Source: Bacteroidia bacterium
Lineage (GTDB): Bacteria > Bacteroidota > Bacteroidia > J057 > JADKCL01
Direction of reading: 5' to 3'
DNA length: 64,000 bases
Assembly (NCBI GenBank): GCA_020635905.1
Contig: JACJYV010000006.1
Span: 372,001 to 436,000 of the forward strand
A model generated the notes under the pieces. The model was given only the letters and a program-made list of their open reading frames with translations, was not told the DNA's origin and did no database searches. Of this stretch, positions 26,778 through 35,560 are shown in pieces (positions within the stretch are counted from its first letter, which is position 1; every line of letters begins with the position of its first letter). Position numbers and translations under genes: made by a program.

Positions 26778-26897
26778 AGATGATGAAAATTCACACAAAG
26801 GAACGGTTTGCAAAAACTGTTCCATTTCCAGAATTAAAGATACGAAAAAGGGAGAAAATTAGTGTAAACTGCTGCTCCGTGGAGATCATTTACCTCA

Positions 26898-26941
26898 GGG
26901 AACCTCTAAAAAAAAGAAGTCAAGGCAAACGCAGGCGAAAC
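26898..26941. repeat. CTCTAAAAA element, half copy (a)
   Basis: GGGAACCTCTAAAAA followed by AGAAGTCAAGG and CGCAGGCGAA matches the left half of the MITE-like element found at 45.6 and 53.3 kb. It stops at the end of the neighbouring T9SS gene, with no right terminus. Confidence 0.55.
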
Positions 26942-28369
26942 TCAGTTGACGACCAGTCTGAGGCTCGAATGGGTATTGCCCTTGCGAATACGCAGGAAGT
27001 AAATCCCGGCCGGGTTGCCGCTCAAATCCAACGCAATTTGTGACTGGCTTTGCAGGGTGGTAAGATTTTCCTGAAAAACCACCTGACCGCCTGGGTTGAG
27101 GACCAGCAATTCAGCCGTATCGTCATTCAATCCCGAAATTTCCAGGTTGAATTTTCCCGCGGAAGGATTGGGCCAGGCTTGCAACACAATCCGTGAAGTT
27201 TCCCCCAGATTTACCTCCACCAGGGACGAAAAAGTGAATTTTCCATCAAAATCCGTTTGCCTGAGGCGGTAATAGGAAATGCCATTGAAAGGCGCATGGT
27301 CCACAGTTTCATAAGAACGAACACTGAGTGAAGTTCCGGCGCCATCCACCTGAATAACAGGCTGAAAATCAATCCCGTCTAATGATCTTTCCACCGTAAA
27401 ATAGTCGTTATTCAGCTCAGAAGCGGTCACCCAGGTCAATTTTACCTCAGATTTCGCCGCCACAGCCTCAAACTGGACCAATTCCACAGGAAAGCCATGA
27501 GAGCCAGGTCCCAGATCGCCCGGGGTAGCAGGAGTTTGTCCATTGATCAGCGCAATGAAAAGGTCGTCCTGGTTACGGAAAATCATGTCATTCACCCCGG
27601 CAAAATCAGCTGCGCCTCCGTTCAGGGCCGTGCCGCCCGCATTGGTGGTGCCAATTGAAATCCTGAATTGCTGGGCAGGGCCAATCCCCAGATCAGACAG
27701 CTGCACATAAAAGTCATGGAAAACAGGATTTCCAGTGCAGGTTGCTGAGCCGAAAAATGAATAAGCCTGGGCATAATTGGTACTTAAAGGATAAGTCGCG
27801 ACCAAAGTGCCTGAGAGAGAACCATCCACATTATAGATACTCACAGAAGGCCCTCCGTTGGTTCTGACCCGGATTTCGAGCTCAAAGCCTGGATTGCCAG
27901 GAATAGCATTGGGGTCTGCATTGGGCCCTGAAAATCCCAATTTCAGGTCTGTATCGATCAGGACACTGATTCCCAGGTTGCCTGACAGAGATTCCTTTGA
28001 ACCCCGCAAACGAAACATCAGCAGATCATTGCTGTTACCCGAAATTCCATCCACATTATCGAAATAGGCATAGGCAGCCGCAGCCTGGTTGGAGGGATCA
28101 GAGGCCACATCCAGTTTTCCGCAATTTGGGCCAATACGCTGGTCGCCAGACCCTTCGGGCGTAAGCACAGGCAGGGCCTTCCACCCGATCTCAAATTCGC
28201 TGTACTCGTTGGTGGTAAAAGGATTGCCCGTGAGGGTCACATACCCATCTCCATTGGGGTCGAACGGGCTGTTTCCAGAAGGAGGGGCAATGGCAAAAGA
28301 TCCGGGAGTCTGGGCAAAAACAGCAGAGAAGATGAAGAGCAAAAAGCTGGAAGTAAGGATTGTTTTCAT
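26942..28369 (-). CDS. Large secreted protein with T9SS sorting domain
   Basis: A 475-residue precursor with signal peptide MKTILTSSFLLFIFSAVFAQ. Residues ~20-300 describe a beta-rich region with PFDPNGDGYVT near the start, a calcium-loop-like motif, and repeated beta strands. A fibronectin-type-III-like segment follows (VELVQFEAVAAKSEVKLTW ... NDYFTVERSLDG ... YYRLRQTDFDG). This fragment is very common before sorting domains in Bacteroidetes. The last ~75 residues are a T9SS sorting domain (AWPNPSAGK, LLVLNPGGQV, GIYFLRIRKG). Function unknown; probably a surface protein. Upstream is 740 bp without a gene. Confidence 0.88.
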   Translation of the reverse strand: MKTILTSSFLLFIFSAVFAQTPGSFAIAPPSGNSPFDPNGDGYVTLTGNPFTTNEYSEFEIGWKALPVLTPEGSGDQRIGPNCGKLDVASDPSNQAAAAYAYFDNVDGISGNSNDLLMFRLRGSKESLSGNLGISVLIDTDLKLGFSGPNADPNAIPGNPGFELEIRVRTNGGPSVSIYNVDGSLSGTLVATYPLSTNYAQAYSFFGSATCTGNPVFHDFYVQLSDLGIGPAQQFRISIGTTNAGGTALNGGAADFAGVNDMIFRNQDDLFIALINGQTPATPGDLGPGSHGFPVELVQFEAVAAKSEVKLTWVTASELNNDYFTVERSLDGIDFQPVIQVDGAGTSLSVRSYETVDHAPFNGISYYRLRQTDFDGKFTFSSLVEVNLGETSRIVLQAWPNPSAGKFNLEISGLNDDTAELLVLNPGGQVVFQENLTTLQSQSQIALDLSGNPAGIYFLRIRKGNTHSSLRLVVN

Positions 28370-29108
28370 AGGTTTTGGAATTCCTGCAAAAGGGATTCAC
28401 GGCACAATCTTACGAAGGATTTCAACTTTGGAAAGGTGAATTTAGATGAAATGAACTTTCCTGGCGACGAGTGGAAATTTGTTGTCCTAATTCACTGAAA
28501 TACAGGAATTAAAGCATTAATCTCAAAGCAATCCCACTCACTGAAAAAGTGAGTGAAAGGGGCTGGCCTTGATTGACCAGCCCCGCATCACATAGTTGAT
28601 TGATTGTTCCCACGTCACATAAAATTTGACCCCTGAAGGCTAAATTCAGAAGTCAGGAGAAGCACAAAGGTCCCGGGAACTGGGAGCGAAGAAAAATGTA
28701 GTATTGAATCAAAAAATAATAATAAGGAAAGAGTTGTTGTATAAAATACGTTTCCGAATGAACTACGGATCAGTTGGAATTGTTTTATTCCAAAAAAGGC
28801 AAGCGCGAAAGGAAATTTCCCGATCAGATCAGCATGATCTGCGGGCCATGGGATGGATTTTATTTCAATTCCTGTTTTCATAATTCCTTCAGACAGAGGT
28901 CGTCATTTCCAATCTGAACGAAAAAACAGGCGTCAGCACTCCCGTCAAAGAGTAACTGGTTAAAAATCAGGAGGGTGAATCAGCGAAGCATTAAAGAAAA
29001 GACCTAAATAATAAAGAAAAAATTGAGTGGTTGATTAACTGCACAAAGAAGTGGAGAATCAAAAACGCAAAAAATCCAAAATCAGACAGAAACTTAGAAG
29101 AATAACCC
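28370..29108. other. 740-bp intergenic region with two hairpins
   Basis: The region holds two adjacent hairpins at 28535-28584 (separate entry). An 88-codon minus-strand frame (28615-28881) has no family features and is rejected. No promoter or gene is identified. Confidence 0.5.
28535..28584. terminator. Double hairpin, possible terminator
   Basis: CACTCAC/GTGAGTG with loop TGAAAAA, then GGGGCTGG/CCAGCCCC with a 10-base loop. Neither has a long T-run; on the minus strand the second is followed by TTTCACTC. It may end a transcript or be part of a small RNA. Adjacent sequence CATCACATAGTTGATTGATT is similar to the reverse complement of that beside the 19.04-kb hairpin. Confidence 0.4.
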
Positions 29109-30353
29109 TCATTTTTTCAGAAAATCCGGGCCCGGATAGCAGAGAAAATACTTCACCACAGGGCGAGAAAGGGCGTCAATATTGCGGATATCTGAGGCCT
29201 CAGTGATGTCTGAGGTACTCCCGTCCTTGTTTAGAATGGTAATGGGCTCTTCCTTGCCCTGCATGTAGGCCAGATTAGAAACATCTCCCTTGAAAACAAA
29301 ATGGCTGGCTTCCGTTTCAGAGATTTTCAAAATCTTCATCACCTTTTCCCGTTCCTGCATCACTTCTTCCCTGGAAAAGGGCTCATTTTGCAGTTTCACC
29401 TTCAAGAGACTCCTTTTCAGAAGGTTGCTGCACAGCACATTCAAAACCTTGTCATCACTGAAACGCCATTGCTTCATGGCATATAAAATGTCCTCGTCGT
29501 CGAGGCGAATGAAATTCTGAATGGTTTCATCGTTCACATCCGTGTGCATGAGCGCATTCTGGCGAAAGAAAAACTCCAGCAAATCGTTGGTCCAGATATT
29601 TTTTTGCGCATACATCAACTCGCGGGCCCGCTCCAGGATGTGCACCATCATGTACTCAGCGCTCAGCACGGCACGGTGGAGGTAAACCTGCCAGTACATG
29701 AGTCTGCGGGAAACCAGAAAATTTTCCACGGAATAAATCCCCTTCAATTCCACCACCAGGCGATTGTTGCGCACATCCAGGGTCTTGATGATGCGGTCTG
29801 CACTGACCAGTCCTTCCACTACTCCCGTGAAATAGCTGTCGCGCACCAGATAATCCATGCGGTCCATATCCAGCTGGCTCGACACCAATTGATGGAGAAA
29901 AAATTTGGGATAGTCTCCTTTGAAAATTTTAATAGCGAGGTCCAAAGCGCCGCCCATTTTCTTGTTGAGGTAGCGCATGATGGCCATGCTCATGCGCTCG
30001 TGGTGCAGGCCCTGCAGGATCACACTTTCGAGGGCATGGGAAAAGGGACCGTGGCCAATGTCGTGCAGCAAAATAGCCAGCAAAGTGCCCTCAAACTCCT
30101 CATCTGTCACTTCCACCCCCTTACTGCGCAAAGCAGTCAGGGCCTGATCAGTCAGGTGCATGGCCCCAATACAATGGTTGAAACGGCTGTGCACGGCCCC
30201 GGGATACACCAGATAAGACAGCGCCAGCTGACGGATCCGCCGCAACCTTTGATAGACGTCCGTATCAATCAGATCGAGGATGATGCCCTTGGGAATCTCA
30301 ATAAATCCGTGAACGGGATCGTTAATGATTTTACTGCCTGACAATTTTTTCAA
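29109..30353 (-). CDS. HD-domain phosphohydrolase (dNTPase-like)
   Basis: A 414-residue cytosolic protein. The HD superfamily metal ligands are visible: HSRFNHCIGAMHL (His) at ~55-67, LLHDIGHGPFSHALE (the HD pair) at ~95-109, and a later Asp in QLDMDRMDYLVRDSYF near residue 157. The organisation fits the SamHD1/dGTPase-related family annotated as 'HD domain-containing protein' in Bacteroidetes and as YwfO-like in Firmicutes, some members of which hydrolyse dNTPs. The start lies 146 bp from porX, divergent; heptad repeats fill the gap. No partner gene is evident. Confidence 0.87.
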   Translation of the reverse strand: MKKLSGSKIINDPVHGFIEIPKGIILDLIDTDVYQRLRRIRQLALSYLVYPGAVHSRFNHCIGAMHLTDQALTALRSKGVEVTDEEFEGTLLAILLHDIGHGPFSHALESVILQGLHHERMSMAIMRYLNKKMGGALDLAIKIFKGDYPKFFLHQLVSSQLDMDRMDYLVRDSYFTGVVEGLVSADRIIKTLDVRNNRLVVELKGIYSVENFLVSRRLMYWQVYLHRAVLSAEYMMVHILERARELMYAQKNIWTNDLLEFFFRQNALMHTDVNDETIQNFIRLDDEDILYAMKQWRFSDDKVLNVLCSNLLKRSLLKVKLQNEPFSREEVMQEREKVMKILKISETEASHFVFKGDVSNLAYMQGKEEPITILNKDGSTSDITEASDIRNIDALSRPVVKYFLCYPGPDFLKK

Positions 30354-30450
30354 ATTAGATTTGAGATTTTTGATGGTCAGATGATAGAGAATAATCCAGA
30401 AAACCCCGCCTCTCTGACATCTAACATCTGAACGTCTGACATCTTATTAA
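30354..30450. repeat. Heptad word repeats between HD gene and porX
   Basis: TTAGATTTGAGATTT, then TCAGATGATAGAGA, and TGACATC TAACATC TGAACGTC TGACATC. Both forms of the word occur, one being the reverse complement of the other. It lies in the divergent gap. A TAAATTCG box at 30463 before porX resembles the Bacteroidetes -7 element, weakly. Confidence 0.6.
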
Positions 30451-30499
30451 ATCAAAATTAACTAAATTCGCTTGATTCTTTAACCCCTACAACACTTTT

Positions 30500-32068
30500 A
30501 TGCAGAACGCAAAAATCCTCTGGGCCGATGACGAGATTGATTTATTGAAAGCCCACATCCTCTTTCTGAAGGCCAAAGGTTTTGAAGTTGAATCAGTTAC
30601 CAATGGGGCCGACGCGGTCGATGCGATCAAATCCAACACCTTCGACATTGTATTTCTCGACGAAAACATGCCTGGAATGGGTGGACTGGAAGCCCTGGCC
30701 GAAATCAAAACCATTTCCCCCCAGACGCCCGTGGTCATGATCACTAAGTCTGAGGAGGAATTTATCATGGAGGAAGCGATCGGGGGTAAAATCTCTGATT
30801 ATCTGATCAAACCCGTGAATCCCAACCAGATTTTGCTGGCCTGCAAAAAGATTCTGCAAAACCGCGAACTCGTTTCGCAAAAAATCCAAAGTGGCTATCA
30901 GCAGGATTTTCGCCGCATAGGGATGCAGTTTTACGACGATATTGACCACCAGGACTGGGTCGATATTTACAAAAAACTCACCCACTGGGACATGGAAATG
31001 GAGCAGAATGAGGACAAAACCATGGTGGAAATCCTCTCCAACCAGCGCACGGAGGCCAATACCAATTTTTCCAAGTTTGTGATGGACAATTACCTCCACT
31101 GGATCAACAGCAAGGATTCCTCGGACCGCCCCCTGCTTTCCATGGACGTATTACCCGAGACGGCCCTCAAATCCCTGGACGACAATTATGAAAGTGTATT
31201 TTTCATCCTGATCGACTGCCTGCGTTATGATCAGTGGCGTGAATTTCGCTCCCTGATTGCCCAGTATTTCTATATCAACTCGGAGGAATGCTACTATTCC
31301 ATCCTGCCCACGGCCACCCAGTACGCCCGAAATTCCATTTTTGCAGGCATCAGCCCGCTGGAGATTTCCCGAAAATTCCCCAAATACTGGAAAAATGACG
31401 AGGAAGAAGGGGGTAAAAACCTCTATGAATCCAATTTCCTGGAAGAAATGCTGATTCGCAAGCGCCTCAACATCAAGCATTCCTATAATAAAGTGATCAA
31501 AAATGAACAGGGCGCTTCACTGGTGGAGAATTATAAAAACCTGCTCAAAAACGATCTCAATGTGATCGTTTACAACTTCATTGACGCCCTCTCCCACTCC
31601 CGCACAGACGTGGACATCATCCGCGAACTGGCTCCCACGGAAGCGGCATATCGCTCTGTTTCGCGTTCCTGGCTCGAATTTTCTCCCCTGATGGACCTTT
31701 TGAAAAGGCTCAACGACCATAATGTGAAGGTCATTCTCACCACGGATCATGGCACAGTGCGGGTGCAAAAACCCGTTAAAATCATCGGGGACCGCAATAC
31801 GAGCACCAATACCCGTTACAAAACGGGCCGCAACCTGAGTTACGACGAACGGGCCAAGTACCTGTTTACCATCTCACGTCCTGAGGAGGCCATGCTGCCC
31901 AAAACCAACGTCAGCTCCTCCTACGTATTCACCACGGAAGATTATTTCTTTGCCTACCCGAATAACTATAATTACTACGTAAATTACTTCAAAGACACCT
32001 TCCAGCACGGAGGGATCAGCATGGAGGAAATGATTGTGCCCATCATTGATTTGAGCGCAAAAAGGTAG
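30500..32068 (+). CDS. porX: PorX: T9SS response regulator with PglZ alkaline-phosphatase-fold effector
   Basis: A 522-residue two-domain protein. Residues 1-120 are a receiver domain: acidic pair WADDE at 8-12, phospho-acceptor Asp54 in FLDENMPG, and Lys83 in MITKS. After a helical linker, residues ~200-515 are a PglZ domain of the alkaline-phosphatase superfamily, with FILIDCLRYDQWR (metal-binding Asp) and ILTTDHGTVRVQKP (Asp-His). PorX controls T9SS genes in Porphyromonas and Flavobacterium, and its PglZ domain has been reported to cleave cyclic oligonucleotides. Here T9SS cargo genes lie on both sides. The downstream order tsaE-ald is a recurrent Bacteroidetes arrangement. Confidence 0.95.
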   Translation: MQNAKILWADDEIDLLKAHILFLKAKGFEVESVTNGADAVDAIKSNTFDIVFLDENMPGMGGLEALAEIKTISPQTPVVMITKSEEEFIMEEAIGGKISDYLIKPVNPNQILLACKKILQNRELVSQKIQSGYQQDFRRIGMQFYDDIDHQDWVDIYKKLTHWDMEMEQNEDKTMVEILSNQRTEANTNFSKFVMDNYLHWINSKDSSDRPLLSMDVLPETALKSLDDNYESVFFILIDCLRYDQWREFRSLIAQYFYINSEECYYSILPTATQYARNSIFAGISPLEISRKFPKYWKNDEEEGGKNLYESNFLEEMLIRKRLNIKHSYNKVIKNEQGASLVENYKNLLKNDLNVIVYNFIDALSHSRTDVDIIRELAPTEAAYRSVSRSWLEFSPLMDLLKRLNDHNVKVILTTDHGTVRVQKPVKIIGDRNTSTNTRYKTGRNLSYDERAKYLFTISRPEEAMLPKTNVSSSYVFTTEDYFFAYPNNYNYYVNYFKDTFQHGGISMEEMIVPIIDLSAKR

Positions 32069-32087
32069 GTCGAATTTCTCATTGAAC

Positions 32088-32513
32088 ATGGAAAAATTCC
32101 AATTCCTCAGCCACTCGGTGGAGGAGACGCAGAATCTGGCGAAAAAAATCCTTCAGGCTTGTAAAGGCCGCAAAATTTTCGCAATTTATGGTGACTTGGG
32201 AGCGGGTAAAACCACTCTCATTCAGGGCATTTGCCAGGAACTTGGATCTCCAGACGCAGTCAAAAGTCCGACTTTTTCGATTGTAAATGAGTATGAGTAT
32301 CCTGGCGGTCGGATTTTTCATTTTGACTTCTATCGGATCAAACACATTACAGAAGCATTTGACCTTGGTTATGAAGAGTACTTCGATTCAGGCGAATTTT
32401 GCTTTGTGGAATGGCCGGAAAAAATCGAAGGCCTGGTACCCGATGAAGCCGTGCATATCCGACTTACAGCCCCGGACAGTTTTAGCAGAAATATCGAGGT
32501 TTTTTTCGATTAG
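32088..32513 (+). CDS. tsaE: TsaE: tRNA threonylcarbamoyladenosine biosynthesis ATPase
   Basis: A 141-residue P-loop ATPase, the usual length. The ATG at 32088 is preferred to a TTG two codons upstream. Walker A is GDLGAGKTTL at ~35-44, with the switch region KSPTFSIVNEYEY and Walker B-like IFHFDFYRI. The family signature YEEYFDSGEFCFVEWPEKI is near residue 100. With TsaB and TsaD it installs t6A37 in ANN-decoding tRNAs. The gene lies 19 bp after porX and 7 bp before ald, consistent with one transcript. Confidence 0.95.
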   Translation: MEKFQFLSHSVEETQNLAKKILQACKGRKIFAIYGDLGAGKTTLIQGICQELGSPDAVKSPTFSIVNEYEYPGGRIFHFDFYRIKHITEAFDLGYEEYFDSGEFCFVEWPEKIEGLVPDEAVHIRLTAPDSFSRNIEVFFD

Positions 32514-32520
32514 AAAATAA

Positions 32521-33762
32521 ATGGGTGGTATTAAGTACTCTGAAGGATCAAGCCTGTTTGGCGAAATGCATCCAACTTCCTGGGTAATCCCTCAGGAAAA
32601 AACGTTAAAGACCAAAAAGGACAAAAAAAACCTGAGCATTGGGGTTCCCAAGGAAAATTCGTCCCACGAAAACAGGATTGCCCTTACCCCCGAAGCAGTT
32701 GCTGTTTTGGTGGCCAATGGTCATGCCGTTTATGTGCAAAAGGGCGCGGGGGTTGCTTCCAGCTACTCAGACCGTGAATATTCTGAGGCTGGGGCCTTCA
32801 TTTGCTATTCCCTGGAAGACATTTACGTCAAATCTGACTTCATCGTCAAGATTTCGCCCCTCAGCGGGGAAGAACTTGATCTGCTCAGACCCAACCAGGG
32901 CCTGTTTTCTGCGGTCAACCTGGGCAGCCTCACCCCCGACTACCTCAAAGTCCTGATCAAAAAGAATATCACGGCCATTGGATTTGAATTCCTGCAAAGC
33001 CGTGACCGCTCTCTGCCCATCGTGCAAATGATGAGCGAAATTGCGGGGGTTTCCTCCGTGCACATAGCGGCCGAGTTGCTTTGCGGCACCAACGGTGGCA
33101 AAGGCATCCTCCTGGGCGGCATCACGGGCGTTCCGCCCGCGGTTGTGACCATCATTGGTGCAGGTACCGTGGGTTATAACGCAGCCCAGACCGCCCTTTC
33201 CATGGGCGCTCTGGTCAAGGTGATCGACGAGGAAATCCACAAACTGAGACGCCTGGAAAAGGAACTCGGGGTCAATATCTATACCGCGGTCAGTTTGCAA
33301 AAATACATTGAGGAAGCCGTGCTCAGCTCAGATGTGGTTATTGGTGCAGCCTTCAAAAAGGGTTACCGCGCCCCTGTGATCGTTTCTGAGGACATCATTT
33401 CGCAAATGAAGGAAGGTTCTGTGGTGGTCGATGTGGCCATCGACCAGGGGGGCTGCATTGCCACTTCGCGGGTGACCACCCACGAGCGCCCCACCTTCGT
33501 GAAACACGGAGTGATCCACTACTGTGTGCCCAATATTGCTTCGCGTGTGGCCGCAACTGCTTCTGCAGCCATCAGCAATATTCTGGGTCCGCTGCTGGTC
33601 AAGATCGGGGATTTTGGAGGAATTGCACCTTTTATGAAACAGGACGAAGGATTCAAGCAATCCATTTACGTCTATCGCAAGCACCTGACCAAGCAGTCGC
33701 TCAGCTCCCTGTTTGGGATGGATTATGTTGATATTCGACTTTTGATCGCCAGTGATCTTTGA
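32521..33762 (+). CDS. ald: Alanine dehydrogenase
   Basis: A 413-residue NAD-dependent enzyme that interconverts alanine and pyruvate plus ammonia. Family features: IGVPKENSSHENRIALTPEA near residue 40 (pyruvate-binding Arg and Lys), a Rossmann core IIGAGTVGYNAAQTALSMGA at ~210, and the C-terminal HYCVPNIASRVAATASAA. The N-terminus is about 40 residues longer than Bacillus Ald (MGGIKYSEGSSLF ... TLKTKKDKKN), a feature shared by Bacteroidetes homologues. It is the third gene after porX and tsaE. Confidence 0.94.
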   Translation: MGGIKYSEGSSLFGEMHPTSWVIPQEKTLKTKKDKKNLSIGVPKENSSHENRIALTPEAVAVLVANGHAVYVQKGAGVASSYSDREYSEAGAFICYSLEDIYVKSDFIVKISPLSGEELDLLRPNQGLFSAVNLGSLTPDYLKVLIKKNITAIGFEFLQSRDRSLPIVQMMSEIAGVSSVHIAAELLCGTNGGKGILLGGITGVPPAVVTIIGAGTVGYNAAQTALSMGALVKVIDEEIHKLRRLEKELGVNIYTAVSLQKYIEEAVLSSDVVIGAAFKKGYRAPVIVSEDIISQMKEGSVVVDVAIDQGGCIATSRVTTHERPTFVKHGVIHYCVPNIASRVAATASAAISNILGPLLVKIGDFGGIAPFMKQDEGFKQSIYVYRKHLTKQSLSSLFGMDYVDIRLLIASDL

Positions 33763-33833
33763 TATTTTCAATTTTCACAAAGTATTCATGATAATTACTT
33801 GAAACTTGGCATCGAATTTGTTAATTAACACCA

Positions 33834-33891
33834 GGGAACCTCTAAAAACGATGAAGTCCAACGCGGAGATTCGAAGTTTTTAGAGAATCCC
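33834..33891. repeat. CTCTAAAAA element, internally deleted copy (b)
   Basis: A 58-bp palindromic unit: GGGAACCTCTAAAAAC at the left and GAAGTTTTTAGAGAATCCC at the right, with GAAGTCCAACGCGGAGATTC between. It equals both ends of the longer copies at 45.6 and 53.3 kb joined together, as expected of an internal deletion. It lies 36 bp before the next gene and could affect its leader. Confidence 0.65.
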
Positions 33892-33926
33892 AATACCAAA
33901 TTGGAATACTAAAACCGCAATTAGTT

Positions 33927-34589
33927 ATGAAAAAAAACTATTTTCTCTCCCTCTGCCTGCTTCTGTTTGCATCCATGGCCTTTGCGCAGCAGCCCAAAGC
34001 CACAGAAGGTTCCGGAAATATTGGAAAGGGCGAAGGCACCTATATCTCCATCACCTGTCTGGGTAAGCCCAATAACGTAGAAGACCTCCTGAAGGAGAAA
34101 ATCAAGAAGATGAAGGGCAAAAAGGGCTCAGAAAAAGGCTGGGAAGTGATTGAACAAGCTGTTTGGCCAGAAATCACTGACAAAACCCTTGACTATTACT
34201 ATCGGGTGGAAAAAGCCGGCAACGACGAATCTAAAATCATGTTTGCCCTTTCCTTTGGCAACGCCAACTTTATCTCTGCCAAGGAAGACGGTGGCGCCAT
34301 CAACGGAGTAAAGCAAATGCTGGAAAATCTGGTGGAAGAAATCCGCGTGTATGAGATTCAGCTGGCTATTGACGCTCAGACCAAAGTGGTTGAAGGAGCA
34401 GTAAAAGATGAAGAAAAACTGGTAGGCGAAGGCGAAAAGCTGACCAAAGATCAGGCTAAGCTTGAAAAAGAGCTGGAGCAGAACAAAAAAGACCAGGAAG
34501 CCAATAAAAAGAGTCAGGAAGAGCAGAAGAAAGTAGTTGAGCAGGAGAAAAAACTGCTGGGCGAACTTCAGAAAAAACTCGGCAACTGA
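33927..34589 (+). CDS. Secreted coiled-coil protein of unknown function
   Basis: A 220-residue precursor with signal peptide MKKNYFLSLCLLLFASMAFAQ. Residues ~35-140 form a mixed alpha/beta part (KGEGTYISITCLGKPNN, EVIEQAVWPEITDKTLDYYYRVEK). The last ~70 residues are a continuous Lys/Glu/Gln-rich coiled coil (EEKLVGEGEKLTKDQAKLEK and onward). No catalytic motif is visible and I do not recognise the family. It is likely periplasmic or secreted, and the coiled coil suggests oligomerisation. A bidirectional terminator follows. Confidence 0.8.
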   Translation: MKKNYFLSLCLLLFASMAFAQQPKATEGSGNIGKGEGTYISITCLGKPNNVEDLLKEKIKKMKGKKGSEKGWEVIEQAVWPEITDKTLDYYYRVEKAGNDESKIMFALSFGNANFISAKEDGGAINGVKQMLENLVEEIRVYEIQLAIDAQTKVVEGAVKDEEKLVGEGEKLTKDQAKLEKELEQNKKDQEANKKSQEEQKKVVEQEKKLLGELQKKLGN

Positions 34590-34604
34590 TCCTAATAAAA
34601 AGCA

Positions 34605-34636
34605 TAAAAAAGGCGGCCCGCAAGCCGCCTTTTTTT
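34605..34636. terminator. Bidirectional intrinsic terminator
   Basis: GGCGGC/GCCGCC stem with loop CCGCAA is flanked by A7 on the left and T7 on the right, so it works in both directions. It serves the coiled-coil gene on the plus strand and the convergent minus-strand gene, whose stop codon overlaps its edge. Confidence 0.88.
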
Positions 34637-35546
34637 ATTTGCCCACCCGGGTTTTCAAATCCGGGAGCTTGAGTTTCGCCCGTTCATTGAGCTGGAAATT
34701 CGTTTCGAATTCCTTTAAAACCTCACCCGCTTTCACCTTGTCATTGAGTTTGAGGTAATCTTCCGTCAGGGTTTGGTACAGATTGATGCGGAAAAATCCT
34801 CCCAAATCGAAAGTACGGGCCTTTTCCAGGTAGATTTTCGACTTTTCGGGATCTGCTGGAAGAACCTTATTATTCTTCCAATCCACCTCAGAATTACCGT
34901 AAAACACGCCCAGGCCCGCATTGGCATAATTGGCAAAAATGGTGGAACCATGGTCTTTGGCTACCATTTCCAGGTTGGTGACGGCCTGGGTCAGGGTATG
35001 ACCGCCGCCCGCCCAGAGAAATAATCCTACCTCGTCCGTGAGCATCAGATTGGAGGCCGCCTTGTCGGCCGCTGAGGGCGCGGTGATGGTCAGAGTCAGG
35101 ATGTTGGATTTCAAATCCTGGTGGCTCACCTGGATTTTGTAGGTGCCCGCAGTGGGAAAAGTCGCTCCGTTGCCCCCGTAAAACAAATACACGGAAGTGC
35201 TCACCTCCTGGCTGGCGGCCAGGGTGATGTAGGGATTCTCAACTTCCGTGAACATAAAGGCACGGAAAGGAGTCACCTTACCTTTGGGATCCGTGATTGA
35301 ATACTGGTAAAATCTGTATTCAGGATCCAGCAAATCGGGAAAGTTCTGCAAAGCAGTTGCGCCTTTGTTTTTGAGGGAAACATTGACCGAAACGGGCTCT
35401 CCCAGGGCAAAACTCGTCTTGGAAGCGCTGATCTTAAGTTCAACATTTTTGGCATATCCCTGGGCCTGCAGAGTTGCAGTTGCCCCTCCCAAAACCAGGA
35501 AAGCCAGCAACAGAAGGGTATATTGTAAATTTTTCATGGGTTTCAT
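34635..35546 (-). CDS. Secreted protein, Ig-like N-terminus and TPR-like C-terminus
   Basis: About 303 residues. Several ATGs lie close together; the one at 35546 gives MKPMKNLQYTLLLLAFLVLG, a good signal peptide ending TLQAQ, and avoids overlapping the preceding gene. Residues ~30-140 are beta-rich (VELKISASKTSFALGEPVSV, VSLKNKGATALQNF), like the Ig/BsuPI-type folds; the rest is helical and resembles degenerate TPRs (TIFANYANAGLGVFYGN, KSKIYLEKARTF, DKVKAGEVLKEFE). Function unknown. The stop of the upstream metzincin-like gene lies 14 bp before this start, so the two are likely co-transcribed and their products may work together. Confidence 0.75.
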   Translation of the reverse strand: MKPMKNLQYTLLLLAFLVLGGATATLQAQGYAKNVELKISASKTSFALGEPVSVNVSLKNKGATALQNFPDLLDPEYRFYQYSITDPKGKVTPFRAFMFTEVENPYITLAASQEVSTSVYLFYGGNGATFPTAGTYKIQVSHQDLKSNILTLTITAPSAADKAASNLMLTDEVGLFLWAGGGHTLTQAVTNLEMVAKDHGSTIFANYANAGLGVFYGNSEVDWKNNKVLPADPEKSKIYLEKARTFDLGGFFRINLYQTLTEDYLKLNDKVKAGEVLKEFETNFQLNERAKLKLPDLKTRVGK

Positions 35547-35560
35547 CATTGGGTTATTGG

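Noticed and set aside
28615..28881. 88-codon minus-strand frame in the 28.4-29.1 kb gap
   Set aside because: No conserved motif or signal peptide and composition unlike neighbouring genes; nothing supports it.
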